From Lachnospiraceae bacterium (GTDB taxonomy: Bacteria > Bacillota > Clostridia > Lachnospirales > Lachnospiraceae), in NCBI GenBank assembly GCA_009774375.1, contig VSNO01000050.1, forward strand, positions 1 to 26,166: a stretch of DNA of 26,166 nucleotides. Direction: 5' to 3'. Position 1 is the first letter of the stretch, and each line of letters opens with the position of its first letter. The translations under genes were made by a program, and so were the position numbers. Under the pieces are notes generated by a model that worked only from the letters and a program-made list of their open reading frames with translations, had not been told where the DNA came from and made no database searches. Shown in pieces: positions 1-8,540 of this stretch.

Positions 1-2
1 AT

Positions 3-152
3 AGTGAAGTAATTTTCAATAAAGCCAATGTATTGTATAAAAAATACATATCTAACGATCCATTTGCAGGCAGAAACCGTTGTCTGAATTTTCCAAAATT
101 AGAATCGGAATGCAAAAAATATAATTCACCAAAAAAGAAAGGCACAAAATAA
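3..152 (+). CDS. 3' end of a gene cut by the window edge, unknown function
   Basis: An uninterrupted reading frame enters from the left edge and stops at TAA 150-152, giving 49 residues. The visible tail is basic, with two cysteines and a Lys-rich end (SPKKKGTK). I do not recognise a family. The frame is the only one of the three forward frames that stays open here, which is the only support for coding. It runs toward the convergent TetR gene at 294-836. Confidence 0.4.
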   Translation, partial: SEVIFNKANVLYKKYISNDPFAGRNRCLNFPKLESECKKYNSPKKKGTK

Positions 153-223
153 ATCTCTCTTTATAAGGATTACCATAATTCTCTCTGATCATCCAATGAC
201 GAAACACTATTCGGGCAAAAGGA

Positions 224-256
224 TATTCACCGGCTTATTTCAGCCCGGCAGTGTAT
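224..256 (-). terminator. Possible hairpin terminator after the TetR gene
   Basis: Reading the minus strand just past the TetR stop codon, CCGG-G-CT and AGCCGG can pair around a short A-rich loop (one bulged G), followed shortly by a TCCTTTT stretch. The position fits a terminator but the T-run is weak, so the call is tentative. Confidence 0.3.
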
Positions 257-293
257 TCTTTTTGCTTTTCATTGCACGCGCTAAATGATGCCG

Positions 294-836
294 CTATTTC
301 GCAGCCCAAAATTCCTCACGCCCGCGATACTCGCTTTTAATGATCTCAAACATTTCTTCGGGTGTTTCCCTGCAGCCATTTTGTAACCACAATTTGATTA
401 TCCTTGTCAGACCACTTTTGAAAAATTCCATGTGGTATTCAATATGACAGTCACCAAAATGTTTTTGGGCCAGTTTATCATCATAAGTCAAAATCTTATA
501 TTTTTCATCGTATCCCAATTTGAAGTAGGTGCGATAAAAAATCTGGTTTTGCGCTATATGTTGAAAAAGCACTAAATAATTGTTGGAGTTAAAGCCTTGT
601 GTCATTTCATCTTTGTACAATTCAGCAACCTGGGCTTCCAGTTTTTCGCTTATTGTGTCAGCCAGCTCGTATATATCGACATAGTTTGCGTAAAAGGTAC
701 TGCGGTTCAAATTTGCCTTTTTGCATATATCGGAAACACTGATCTGGCTCAATTCCCTGGTTTGAAGAAATTCGATCAATACCTGCTCTATTTTCTGCCT
801 GGACTCCCGTTTCCGCTTATTGTTTTTGGTATTCAT
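294..836 (-). CDS. TetR/AcrR family transcriptional regulator
   Basis: 180-residue DNA-binding regulator. Residues about 10-55 form the TetR helix-turn-helix: an N-terminal helix ending in the pattern LSQISVSDICKKANLNRSTFY, whose closing NRSTFYANY is the recognition helix signature. The remaining 120 residues are a helical ligand-binding and dimerisation domain with no family-specific motif I can name. It is divergent from the small membrane protein starting at 957, with 120 bp between them, an arrangement typical of local repressors, so that gene and perhaps the next are likely targets (inference). Length is close to the family norm (about 190-200) and the frame is intact. Confidence 0.85.
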   Translation of the reverse strand: MNTKNNKRKRESRQKIEQVLIEFLQTRELSQISVSDICKKANLNRSTFYANYVDIYELADTISEKLEAQVAELYKDEMTQGFNSNNYLVLFQHIAQNQIFYRTYFKLGYDEKYKILTYDDKLAQKHFGDCHIEYHMEFFKSGLTRIIKLWLQNGCRETPEEMFEIIKSEYRGREEFWAAK

Positions 837-877
837 AAGAATCTCCTTTATTCCAACACTTGTGTATAGATTGTTGA

Positions 878-906
878 TTGTTTTGAAGTGGCAGATTTAT
901 TATACT
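878..906 (+). promoter_or_regulatory. Candidate sigma-A promoter for the membrane protein
   Basis: TTGTTT (878-883), a 17-bp spacer and TATACT (901-906) lie about 50 bp before the start codon at 957, inside the divergent TetR intergenic region. The match is seen directly; function is inferred. Confidence 0.45.
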
Positions 907-956
907 ATTTTTACAATAAACAAACAACTGTCGGTCAAAAAAGGAGGCAAATCTTG

Positions 957-1325
957 ATGAAGAAAAGTAGTTTTGTAGCAATGCTCATGGGTACGATGAG
1001 CGGCGTACTGTTTGCTTTGGGAATGTGCATGGCACTCATCCCGGAGTGGGAAGCATTTCAGCCGGGCGTTCTATTTGGCTTGGCAGGACTTCTGCTCGGA
1101 CTGATCACCTGGATCATATGGAGAAAAATGGAACATAAGCAGCTGATTCAGATTTCCGGCAAAACGATTCTGAGAATTATCGTTGGTGTCATTGGCGTAT
1201 TAGCGCTGGGCGCAGGAATGTGTTTTTGTATGGTATGGGGCAAAATGATGATCGGTGTCGCAATCGGATTAATTGGAATTGTTGTCCTTCTTTCATTGAT
1301 CCCGCTGATAAAAGGGATCAAATGA
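957..1325 (+). CDS. Small four-helix membrane protein, unknown function
   Basis: 122-residue integral membrane protein. I place the start at ATG 957 because AAAAAGGAGG ends about 10 bases upstream; an earlier in-frame start at 888 has no ribosome binding site and overlaps the promoter. Four hydrophobic segments are visible at about residues 7-27, 38-54, 72-95 and 97-117, with a short basic loop (RKMEHKQ) in the middle. No catalytic motif is seen and I do not recognise the family. It is divergent from a TetR gene and followed by another small gene on the same strand, which suggests a regulated stress or efflux-accessory unit; that is inference from context only. Confidence 0.7.
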   Translation: MKKSSFVAMLMGTMSGVLFALGMCMALIPEWEAFQPGVLFGLAGLLLGLITWIIWRKMEHKQLIQISGKTILRIIVGVIGVLALGAGMCFCMVWGKMMIGVAIGLIGIVVLLSLIPLIKGIK

Positions 1326-1509
1326 TGAAGCTATCCGTCGTACAGGCTATGCAGAAGATGCGGCATCCGTTTTGACCCTGCAGCGTTCTGACAAAATGAA
1401 GGTACAGACATTTGCATCATGAATATATTAACCGGGAGTGCTGTTTGTTTCTTTGTACGGATACTCGGATTCATATTGATAATGGGAAAACAGGAAAGGA
1501 TCAATGACT
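1326..1509 (+). other. Gap between two small genes, with a short open stretch
   Basis: No complete gene. A frame without a start stays open from 1324 to 1422 (beginning DEAIRRTGYAEDAAS) and could be the end of a lost gene, but I cannot identify it. A ribosome binding site for the next gene lies at 1492-1500. Confidence 0.3.
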
Positions 1510-1719
1510 ATGGCAAAATCTAAAATTGTAAAAGCAAATGAAAGGATCGCAGAGAAAGTTACAGGTACGTTTGAAAATATTAAAGATACCGTTGTTGGCG
1601 GCTATTCCAGAATAGAGGACGCTTTTGTTGACCGTTACCTTACAAAAGACGGTGAGACTGTAGCGGACGCAAAAGAACGTCTGAAAAAAGAACAGGAAAA
1701 CCGTGACGGAAACAGCTAA
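1510..1719 (+). CDS. Small charged soluble protein, unknown function
   Basis: 69 residues, almost entirely charged and probably helical, starting MAKSKIVKANERIAEKV and ending in a Lys/Glu-rich tail (AKERLKKEQEN). AGGAAAGGA ends at 1500, which suits ATG 1510 (9-base spacing) better than the in-frame ATG at 1504 (3-base spacing). No membrane segment or known motif is visible. It follows the membrane protein by 184 bp and converges on the MarR gene. The amphipathic heptad-like pattern would suit a membrane-associated or coiled-coil accessory protein, but this is a guess. Confidence 0.65.
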   Translation: MAKSKIVKANERIAEKVTGTFENIKDTVVGGYSRIEDAFVDRYLTKDGETVADAKERLKKEQENRDGNS

Positions 1720-1758
1720 AAATATTTCATCGGCTGACTTGGCAAAAAGATTAGCGCC

Positions 1759-2184
1759 CTACTCAATATTATGCCACAGCTTTCTCAGCGTTCCCTGAAA
1801 CTGCTCTAACTCCGCCTTCGGGATCTCCCCGTGCAGCTTCTTCATGAACTGATACATATTTTCCACCAGATGCCCGCAGGCAGTGATCCCCTCCTGCGTC
1901 ACTGTCAGGACATTCCTGCGGGCATCCTCCTCAGAGACGATCCGCCGGATATATCCCCGGCTCTCCATTGTGCGGAGCATCTGGTTGGCAGTGGAACGCC
2001 TGATGGAAAAAAGCTGTTCGATGTCCTTCTGATAAATTTCTTTTCCGGCATTCTCAGTTAAATGCTGCAAGATCCAGCACTGGTGTACTGTCAGATTTTC
2101 GGTTTCCACCGTCATCTGATTCAGTCTATTGTAGATCAGATTTGACAAAATGCGGACTTCAAGTCCCAGATTTTCAATTGCCAT
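1759..2184 (-). CDS. MarR family transcriptional regulator
   Basis: 141-residue winged-helix regulator of normal MarR length. The HTH is visible as IYQKDIEQLFSIRRSTANQM (about residues 50-70), followed by MLRTMESRGYIRR and the wing motif SEEDARRNVLTVTQEG (about 83-98), which carries the conserved D-x-R-R pattern. Helices on both sides form the dimer interface. A GGGAGGGGG ribosome binding site precedes ATG 2184. It lies only 30 bp downstream of the glycosyltransferase on the same strand and is probably cotranscribed with it. That upstream protein itself ends in a MarR-like domain, so two related DNA-binding modules sit in one operon. Confidence 0.88.
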   Translation of the reverse strand: MAIENLGLEVRILSNLIYNRLNQMTVETENLTVHQCWILQHLTENAGKEIYQKDIEQLFSIRRSTANQMLRTMESRGYIRRIVSEEDARRNVLTVTQEGITACGHLVENMYQFMKKLHGEIPKAELEQFQGTLRKLWHNIE

Positions 2185-2214
2185 AGCTGTTTCCCCCTCC
2201 CGCGCAGGCCGCCT

Positions 2215-3594
2215 TCAATATCTGAGGGCCTCCCGGATATTTCGGTTTCTTCGCTCATTCAGCTTCTCATACAGCTCGATCTCTTCCTGCGAGAATCCCT
2301 CATACTGAATCTGTTCCAGATCGCAGAGCGCGAACATCACCTCCGACAGAATCGTCTCAGTCTCCTGTGACACGGTGTAATCCTTCGCCGTGATCCTGCT
2401 CTTATTTCCCTGCTGTTTCTGCCTTCTTCCATTACTTTGCTTTTCTTTGTTCTTATTCTTGTCCTGATTCGACGTGACGATCAGCTCTTTTGCCGCAAGC
2501 CTTTGAATCGCTGCCGATATCTCCCTTCTGGGTATATTTAAGATATCTCCCATTTCTTTCAAAGTACAGTTTCCATGCGGCTGGCTCAGATAGTACAGCA
2601 CTTTGACGTCAGCCATCGTCAGATCATTTCTCAATGCCACGATCTCAAAGACCCTCTGCTGCAGCTTCCGCTCCCTGTAAAGGTCGAAAAATAATCCCGC
2701 CCCTTCCTGTGCCTCCGCACTCACGCTGGTCCTCTCCTCGCCAAGCTTACAGCTATGGGGCACAATGCTTCCATCATCGGCGGCATCAAACAGAAAGCGG
2801 TACACCTGCCCCTTTCTCTTCTCATAGTCTTCATCATCAAAGACATCCTTGTAAAAATTGTTGTAGTGTGTAAACACGGTGCGTTTCATCTGAATCGTCT
2901 TTTTCACGCTGATCCCCTGTGAAACCAGGGAACCCTTTGTCTTGACATAATAGTACACCGGAACCTTCATCGCATAGATCGTCCGCGCATGCCGCACATA
3001 TTCCATGTTGAACATAAAGTCCTCGCACCAACTGACAGAACTGTCCATCCTGATCTGATGTTTCTCTATAATAGACCGTTTATAAAATTTATTCCACAGG
3101 ACGCCATAATAAAAATCCGCAGGCCGCTGCATCATATTGACAGCATATTCTGTCCTGTCCATCGCGCCGTCCTTCTCAATATCACCCTTCTGCGCGACGC
3201 GCTCTCCGATCACCCTGTAGAAATCCGCAATGACCATATCGCATTGATGCTCTGTGGCCGCGCGCACAAAGCCTGCCACGGCGTCCGGCGCCAGCCAGTC
3301 ATCGCTGTCCGCAAACTGCAGATATTCCCCTCTCGCCATGGCGATCCCCTGATTGCGCGTATCGGAAACACCTGTATTTTCTTTGTGCAGCACATGGACG
3401 CGCGAGTCCCTTTCCTCGTAGGCATCACAGAGTGAACCGGATCGATCTGTACTGCCATCATTCATCAAGAGCAATTCAAAATCTTTGTATGACTGGTTCA
3501 AGATACTGCTGACGCAGCGGTCGATCGTCTTCTCCGCATTATAAACCGGAACAATGATGCTCACCAACGGCGCTTTCTCAAAAACTCCCTGCAT
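2215..3594 (-). CDS. Family 2 glycosyltransferase fused to a C-terminal MarR-like winged helix
   Basis: 459 residues. The N-terminal 230 or so are a GT-A family 2 glycosyltransferase: VSIIVPVYNAEKTI (11-24), NDGSTD (45-50), GVSDTRNQGI (75-84), the metal/nucleotide-binding DSD at 96-98 and an acceptor-side WCED motif at 189-192. Residues about 300-459 do not belong to this fold. They read like a MarR protein: a leading helix, LTMADVKVLYYLSQ, the HTH TLKEMGDILNIPRREISAAI (344-363), then LAAKELI, and a C-terminal dimerisation-like helix pair. The wing (about 377-403) is replaced by a Lys/Asn/Gln-rich low-complexity stretch. AAGGTGG precedes the ATG. No membrane segments are seen. The frame is continuous, so this is a real fusion in the sequence given. 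The sugar substrate cannot be told. Confidence 0.85.
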   Translation of the reverse strand: MQGVFEKAPLVSIIVPVYNAEKTIDRCVSSILNQSYKDFELLLMNDGSTDRSGSLCDAYEERDSRVHVLHKENTGVSDTRNQGIAMARGEYLQFADSDDWLAPDAVAGFVRAATEHQCDMVIADFYRVIGERVAQKGDIEKDGAMDRTEYAVNMMQRPADFYYGVLWNKFYKRSIIEKHQIRMDSSVSWCEDFMFNMEYVRHARTIYAMKVPVYYYVKTKGSLVSQGISVKKTIQMKRTVFTHYNNFYKDVFDDEDYEKRKGQVYRFLFDAADDGSIVPHSCKLGEERTSVSAEAQEGAGLFFDLYRERKLQQRVFEIVALRNDLTMADVKVLYYLSQPHGNCTLKEMGDILNIPRREISAAIQRLAAKELIVTSNQDKNKNKEKQSNGRRQKQQGNKSRITAKDYTVSQETETILSEVMFALCDLEQIQYEGFSQEEIELYEKLNERRNRNIREALRY

Positions 3595-3730
3595 ATGATC
3601 TCATCCACCTTCAATCTTGTCGTTCTGCCACCTTTCGGCATATCGTAAGTATGCATACAATTGTAACATTGGGCGGCTTTCCTGTCAAGACATTGCATTT
3701 CCTTCCATCTGCGACAGCCAGGAATGGGAA
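3595..3730. other. Gap upstream of the glycosyltransferase
   Basis: AT-rich non-coding sequence that should contain the promoter of the minus-strand glycosyltransferase operon. I see no convincing -35/-10 pair and no gene. Confidence 0.3.
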
Positions 3731-3860
3731 ACGGCTTCAGCTCAAACAGCTATTTGTCCAAAGTTCAGGTTAATCCTGGAACGCCGCATCAAACGTTCCG
3801 TTTTCTGCATATTTGATCTCAACTTTATGACTGGTATGTATATCCTGCCCAAAATAGAGT
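3731..3860 (-). pseudogene. Remnant of an AAA-ATPase/PD-(D/E)XK gene with its 3' flank
   Basis: On the minus strand about 3772-3810 encodes VEIKYAENGTFDAAFQ, nearly identical to EIKYAENGAFDAACQ in the C-terminal nuclease domain of the intact gene at 4867-6585. On the plus strand 3731-3776 repeats 4828-4872 almost base for base; in both places this encodes the AraC-like NGFSSNSYLSK and marks the 3' flank of the ATPase gene. In this copy the gene end is joined directly to that flank, removing about 140 bp, and almost the whole upstream gene is missing. It is therefore a decayed second copy of the same locus. Confidence 0.7.
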
Positions 3861-3967
3861 TTCTTTATTGATTTTTGTGTTTATTCATGATATGTTTTAG
3901 AAAATAAAAGAGATGATATGCTATGACACAAAGCGAACACACCAGAGAAGTTATAGAAATGAACCAC

Positions 3968-3995
3968 TTGCAATGCTGTACTAGTTCAATATAAT
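3968..3995 (+). promoter_or_regulatory. Candidate promoter of the toxin-antitoxin pair
   Basis: TTGCAA (3968-3973), a 16-bp spacer and TATAAT (3990-3995), followed by GGGAGG (4004-4009) and the ATG at 4017. The short 5' region is typical of an autoregulated antitoxin operon. Confidence 0.55.
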
Positions 3996-4016
3996 GCCAA
4001 AAAGGGAGGAACGACC

Positions 4017-4316
4017 ATGTCAATTTTGGAAAAAGCAATTGGAATATTGCAGGAAATGCCAGAAAACAAATTAGAGGCGGTATATATGTATATACGTTTT
4101 GTTGATTCACAATCAGACAGTAATGAGGGGATTCCCACCCCAAATAAAAATATAGATTCCATTATGGGGATAGCACATGAGTACCAAAACACCTCTGAAG
4201 AAAGACAACGTGGTTGTCAAGGTCTTATGTCTTTTGCGGGAACATTGCCGGAGGATTTTGATTATAAAAAAGAATTGGAGGAGGCAAGGGATGAAAAATA
4301 TGGTCGTTTTATTTGA
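4017..4316 (+). CDS. Antitoxin-like protein of a VapBC-type pair
   Basis: 99 residues. The N-terminal third (MSILEKAIGILQEMPENKLEAVYMYIRF) has the two-helix pattern seen in DUF2281-like antitoxins; the middle is low-complexity and the C-terminus (PEDFDYKKELEEARDEKYGRF) is an acidic helix of the kind that wraps a PIN toxin. The gene overlaps the following PIN-domain toxin gene by 26 bp (toxin start at 4291), which implies translational coupling. The toxin is frameshifted here, so the antitoxin may be an orphan in this copy. Assignment as antitoxin rests on position and shape rather than a diagnostic motif. Confidence 0.65.
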   Translation: MSILEKAIGILQEMPENKLEAVYMYIRFVDSQSDSNEGIPTPNKNIDSIMGIAHEYQNTSEERQRGCQGLMSFAGTLPEDFDYKKELEEARDEKYGRFI

Positions 4317-4721
4317 CACGAACATCATAATGGACGTACTGGAAAACGCTTCCCATTTTATGATTCATCCAAATCCGTTTTGGAAAGCTGCGTTTCCGGC
4401 AATGTCACGGGCTATATTGCACTACATTCCATATCAAACATCTTTTATATCTTAAGAAAACGCTATTCCGCAACCGACCGCAGGAAACTCTTACTCGATA
4501 TACTCGATCTGCTGCAAGTAGCAGGCGCAGACCATGAGAGTGTGCGGAACGCCTTACAAAGAGAGGATTTTACTGACTTTGAGGATTGCTTGCAGGATGA
4601 ATGTGCAAAACAGATTCATGCCGACTATATCGTGACCCGAAACATAAACGACTTTTCCACGTCAGATATACCATCCATTATTCCAGATGATTTACTTAAA
4701 ATTCTTAAAAACGGCAAATAA
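4291..4721 (+). pseudogene. PIN-domain (VapC-like) toxin with a -1 frameshift
   Basis: Starts at ATG 4291 behind GGAGGAGGCAAGGG. The first frame gives MKNMVVLFDTNIIMDVLEN, the canonical PIN opening with the catalytic Asp of DTN. The frame is then lost; from 4347 a second frame continues RFPFYDSSKSVLESCVSG and runs to TAA 4721 through the conserved ALHSISN, the FED acidic motif and the ADYIVTRNINDF C-terminal motif. Joined, the product would be about 143 residues, normal for the family. One missing C at about 4347 (AACGC where AACCGC is expected) explains everything. The toxin is inactive unless the base is a sequencing error or the ribosome shifts. Family function: Mg-dependent RNase. Confidence 0.75.
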
Positions 4722-4727
4722 GACGTT

Positions 4728-4870
4728 ATGCACACCTCACCAATCGCCTGTCTGACAGAATACAGGATCCACATGTCCGCCGAACAGCAGCTCACTGACC
4801 AGAGCATTATCGCAGTCAGTGAGCACAACGGCTTCAGCTCAAACAGCTATTTGTCCAAAATTCAGGTTAA
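4728..4870 (+). pseudogene. C-terminal relic of an AraC-family regulator
   Basis: The frame from 4728 reads TSPIACLTEYRIHMSAEQQL, then SIIAVSEHNGFSSNSYLSK. This matches the two helix-turn-helix motifs at the end of AraC/XylS regulators (SPxxYLxxYRixxA and I..IA..xGFxSxSYFSK). The rest of the regulator is absent upstream, where the PIN toxin ends at 4721. The last 45 bp are repeated at 3731-3776 beside the decayed ATPase copy. Confidence 0.65.
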
Positions 4871-6585
4871 TTCCCCTTTATTTCCAAAGTTTCCGACACA
4901 ACCCTGCACCGCTTTCTATAACACGCGATGCCATACCGGTAGATGGTGCGCATGCCGTCCTCGACCAGCGTACTCTCATACGACCGCTCCCGGATCTGCT
5001 GCAGCGCCTCCTGGCACGCCGCATCAAACGCTCCGTTCTCCGCGTATTTGATCTCGATAACGATGCCGATATCGCGCTGACGGATCTCGATACTGATATC
5101 GCTGTAGCCCTCCCCCGACTCGGCATTTGACTTCACCAGCCACCCGTCCATATGTGCCAGCAGCCCCAGCAGGATCCCGTGATAAAAGTTCTCCTTCATC
5201 GTTTTTCTGACACCCGTGTCACGAATGCTGATGGTATTCCAGAGATAATCGTTGAACCCCTTCTCTACCGCCGTTGCGTCATTCTCCTCGAATGCCCTGC
5301 AGAAGCTTTCCAGCTTCTCGATGTCCTTCACCGACTCCTCCTGAAACCACTCGCGGATCTGCTGTACGAAGATCCAACGGATCTCCCTGTTTGGAATGAC
5401 GAGCTCTGTCATGTCCCCGGCCTGGAACCCGCGCTGTGTCAGATACCCCGTCGTGAACAGAATGCTCCAGAGGTTGTCGATATTCGAATCCAGATCCCTG
5501 TATGTCAGCTCCTGCCGTATCATCTTATTCACGCTCCCGCCGTCGATCAGAAGTTCGATCTCGTCGCGGGTCGTCGTGTTTGCCCTGCTGACAAACCGCC
5601 GGATAATGTCATTGCTGCTTGTATTTACCCAGTAATTCTGCGGAGTCACCTCTGGGTGCATTTTCAATGCGTGACAGTAGCTTACCACATCCCACGGACA
5701 ATAAATGTCAAATGTACCAAAATGATAACCGTCATACCACTCCTTTATGTCATTATACCTGTCCATAAAACCATAGTATTCCAGCATCTGTCTGACCTCT
5801 GCATCCGTGAAGCCAAAGTATTCATTGTACTGGACATCCTTTACCGTGTAAACATTAAAATTATTCAGTCCTGTGAAAATACTTTCTTTCGAAATTCTAA
5901 GGCACCCCGTCAACACAGCAAAATACAGACTGTCGTTGGTCTTGAACGCATTCCCGAACAGGCTCCTGATCAGATCCACCATGTCATCGTAATACCCTGA
6001 CTGATACGCCTTGTCGAGCGGCACATCATACTCGTCGATCAGCATGACAACCTCCTGGCCATAATGCTTTTTCAACAGTTGTGACAGCGTCAGCAGGCTG
6101 TCCTTTAAGATCTCGTCCCCCATCGTAAAGATGCCCATTTCATTCACATTGATAAGCGCCCTGTACTGCTGATGTTCCATTTCTGACAGTTTATCGCTCT
6201 GTATCAGGAACTGAAACCGCTGCGCCTCTCTTCCCACAATTCGCCGCAGCATACTTTTTGCCTCATCAAATGTCCTGCCGGTTGCCCCTTTTAACGTAAC
6301 AGAGATCACCGGAAACTTCCCCATATATTTTTCACAGAGCTGTTTATCTTTAGAAATCTCGAGTCCGTCAAACAGGGTACTCTCACTGCCCGTCTCAAAA
6401 AAATATTTCAGCATGCTCATATTCAGGGTTTTTCCGAAACGCCTTGGGCGCGTGAAAAGATTAACATACGCCATATTCTGTAAAAACTCCTGAATCAGCC
6501 CTGTTTTATCAATATAGTAAAATTCCCCTGTACGCAGTCTTTTGAAATCTTCGATCCCCATTGGCAGCCTTGTCTTCATTTCCAT
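4867..6585 (-). CDS. AAA-ATPase_like / PD-(D/E)XK nuclease family protein (PF09820-PF08011 type)
   Basis: 572 residues. The opening LPMGIEDFKRLRTGEFYYID and TRPRRFGKT (45-53), a P-loop variant, are the signature of the AAA-ATPase_like family; Walker B is VVMLIDEYD at 179-187, followed by the family sensor region LTGCLRISKESIFTGLNN. The C-terminal part carries a PD-(D/E)XK core: D496, then E511-I-K513 (IVIEIKYAENG). AAGGAGAGAG lies 5 bases before ATG 6585. These genes are common and often multicopy in Bacteroidota and Clostridia; the cellular role is not established. A degraded copy of its 3' end occurs at 3731-3860, in the same orientation and with the same AraC-like flank. Confidence 0.88.
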   Translation of the reverse strand: MEMKTRLPMGIEDFKRLRTGEFYYIDKTGLIQEFLQNMAYVNLFTRPRRFGKTLNMSMLKYFFETGSESTLFDGLEISKDKQLCEKYMGKFPVISVTLKGATGRTFDEAKSMLRRIVGREAQRFQFLIQSDKLSEMEHQQYRALINVNEMGIFTMGDEILKDSLLTLSQLLKKHYGQEVVMLIDEYDVPLDKAYQSGYYDDMVDLIRSLFGNAFKTNDSLYFAVLTGCLRISKESIFTGLNNFNVYTVKDVQYNEYFGFTDAEVRQMLEYYGFMDRYNDIKEWYDGYHFGTFDIYCPWDVVSYCHALKMHPEVTPQNYWVNTSSNDIIRRFVSRANTTTRDEIELLIDGGSVNKMIRQELTYRDLDSNIDNLWSILFTTGYLTQRGFQAGDMTELVIPNREIRWIFVQQIREWFQEESVKDIEKLESFCRAFEENDATAVEKGFNDYLWNTISIRDTGVRKTMKENFYHGILLGLLAHMDGWLVKSNAESGEGYSDISIEIRQRDIGIVIEIKYAENGAFDAACQEALQQIRERSYESTLVEDGMRTIYRYGIACYRKRCRVVSETLEIKGN

Positions 6586-6875
6586 TCAGTCTCTCTCCTT
6601 CCACAATTGTCCGTATCCATCTATAAGCATTGTAACCTTTTTTAATCAAATCTGTAAAGCGAAACCAATAAAAATCAGATCAAAATTACCAGACATGCCA
6701 ACCTATAAATGAACAGGCGATTCTCTGCCGCCGGGTAAAGAATAAAGCGGTCTCCATGTCCCCGCACTGGATCAAAGGAAAGAATACATTTCAACATCAT
6801 AAGGACTTAATAGTCCTTTGCAGATGAACAATCAGGCAACTCAAGATGCCAGTTACTTAATATTCGTTGTACTGA
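6586..6875. other. Gap upstream of the ATPase gene, small palindrome
   Basis: No gene seen. An 18-bp palindrome AAGGACTTAATAGTCCTT at 6801-6818 lies about 60 bp beyond the GH78 stop. It could fold at the 3' end of the minus-strand operon transcript but has no adjacent T-run. Confidence 0.35.
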
Positions 6876-8540
6876 TTATACCCGCTGCAAATATTCCCCC
6901 AGCCTTTCCATCTGCCAGTCTGCCACTGCCGGAGGGAATAGCGCCGCGGTTTCTTTCAACGTGTTATCCATGTACTGCACTGGAATGTCCAGTGCAAGCT
7001 CCTTTTCCATAAATTCTGCGATCTGGCTGTTTCCAAAAAGTTCACGGACAGTGCTTCCGTCCAGGCTGTACTTTTTTCCCAGCGGTTCTGTCAGTTCATA
7101 GACCTCCACTTCCAGCTCCACGTGCGCAGGATCCGTCAGATGCCATGCGCATCTGTAAAGGCCGCAGGGAGAATCATAAGATGCACTCACACAGCGCAGT
7201 TCCCAGTTCAGAACCGGCTCAAACACGACCCTGCGCAGTCCCGGCGCCGCATCTGTCGTATTGATGCCTGCCGCGTGGCGGAACATCCACTCCAGTATGG
7301 AACCGTAAGCGTAGTGGTTCATGCTGTTCATGCCGATGCCGGAGATCGTGCCGTCCCCGAGCAGGCTGTTCCACCGCTCCCAGACTGTGGTTGCCCCCAG
7401 CTTCACCTCGGAGAGCCAGCCCGGATATTCCTCATTTAACAGCAGCCCGTATGCGATATCGTCCATGCCGTTCTCGGTCAGGATATTGCACATCAGCGGT
7501 GTCCCCACAAAACCGGTTTTCAGTTTTCCGTCATTTTCGTCAAACAGCTTCCGCAGCTGCGCCTTTGTCAGCTCCTCATTGTCTGACAGATGATATTTTA
7601 ATGTCAGCATCAGAGCCGTCTGTGTCTTGATGCAGCAGCGTCCTGTCGCACTATAGTATTCTCTTTTTACAATGTCAAACTGCTCACTGGATAATTTCTG
7701 GTATTCCTCACGCTCCGCTTCCCTTCCGAGCACTGCCGCCGCCTTTGCCACCAGGGAAGCGCTGACTGCGTAGTACAAATTTGCGATAAACTCCTCGTCA
7801 GTTCCGCCCATAACCTGCTCGGCACCCTGCACGGGATTGTCCAGCGCCAGCCAGTCCCCATAATGGAACACATAGCGCCATCCGTGACGGTCTCCGTCAA
7901 CCCTGCGGACATAATCCACCCAGCTTTTCATACTGTCAAACTGATCCTCGAGAATACTCTTGTCCCCATAAAACAGATACAGGTTCCACGGAATGATGCA
8001 GACGGCATCACCCCACACGCAGGCGGTACTGTCCACGCCCGCGGACGGGATCACGTCCGGCACCTTGCCATCGCGGACTGACTGTTCCTTTGCCATGTCA
8101 TACAGATATTTCGCATAAAACGCATAGGTGTCCTCGAGATACGTCGCGGTAGGGGAAAAAACCTGTGCGTCGCCCGTCCATCCCATGCGCTCATCCCGCT
8201 GCGGACAGTCTGTGGGCACGTCAATGAAATTGCTCTTTAATCCCCACTGCACGTTCTGGATCAGGCGGTTCACCAGCTTATGGCCTGTCTCGATCCTTCC
8301 GACAGGCTGGATATCACTGTAGAGCGCAAGCCCCTTAAAATCCTCCTTTTTCAGAGCTGACACGCCCTCGACCTTCGCATAGCGGTATCCATAATAAGTA
8401 AAATGCGGAACCAGCAGATGCTCCTCCCCGTCCGAGATATAGACATACTCCGACTTCGCGCTCCGCAGGTTTTCATTATAGAAATTGCCCTGCTGCAGAA
8501 TCTCGCCTGTCTGCACCCGGATCCGGGTTCCTCTCGGCTC
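6876..8540 (-). pseudogene. Alpha-L-rhamnosidase (GH78), 5'-truncated
   Basis: Encodes the catalytic (alpha/alpha)6 barrel and C-terminal beta domain of a GH78 alpha-L-rhamnosidase, which cleaves terminal L-rhamnose from plant glycosides. Family signatures are GEILQQGNFYNENLR, then DCPQRDERMGWTGDAQ, whose Glu (position 138 counted from the open frame starting at 8603) corresponds to the general acid, and TTVWERW (Glu 409), which fits the base. The reading frame is continuous to the stop at 6876. However, the N-terminal 250-300 residues of a normal GH78 are missing, and the sequence begins abruptly at EPRGTRIRV, joined to the tail of a GH3 gene in another frame. There is no native start, so a stable enzyme is unlikely. 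Confidence 0.8.

Noticed and set aside
4341..4350. Programmed -1 frameshift in the PIN toxin
   Set aside because: GGAAAAC is not a good X XXY YYZ slippery site and no downstream structure is evident; a one-base deletion is simpler.
4869..6000. Long open frames on the plus strand opposite the AAA-ATPase gene
   Set aside because: They are antisense to a well-recognised gene, have no ribosome binding sites and resemble no family.
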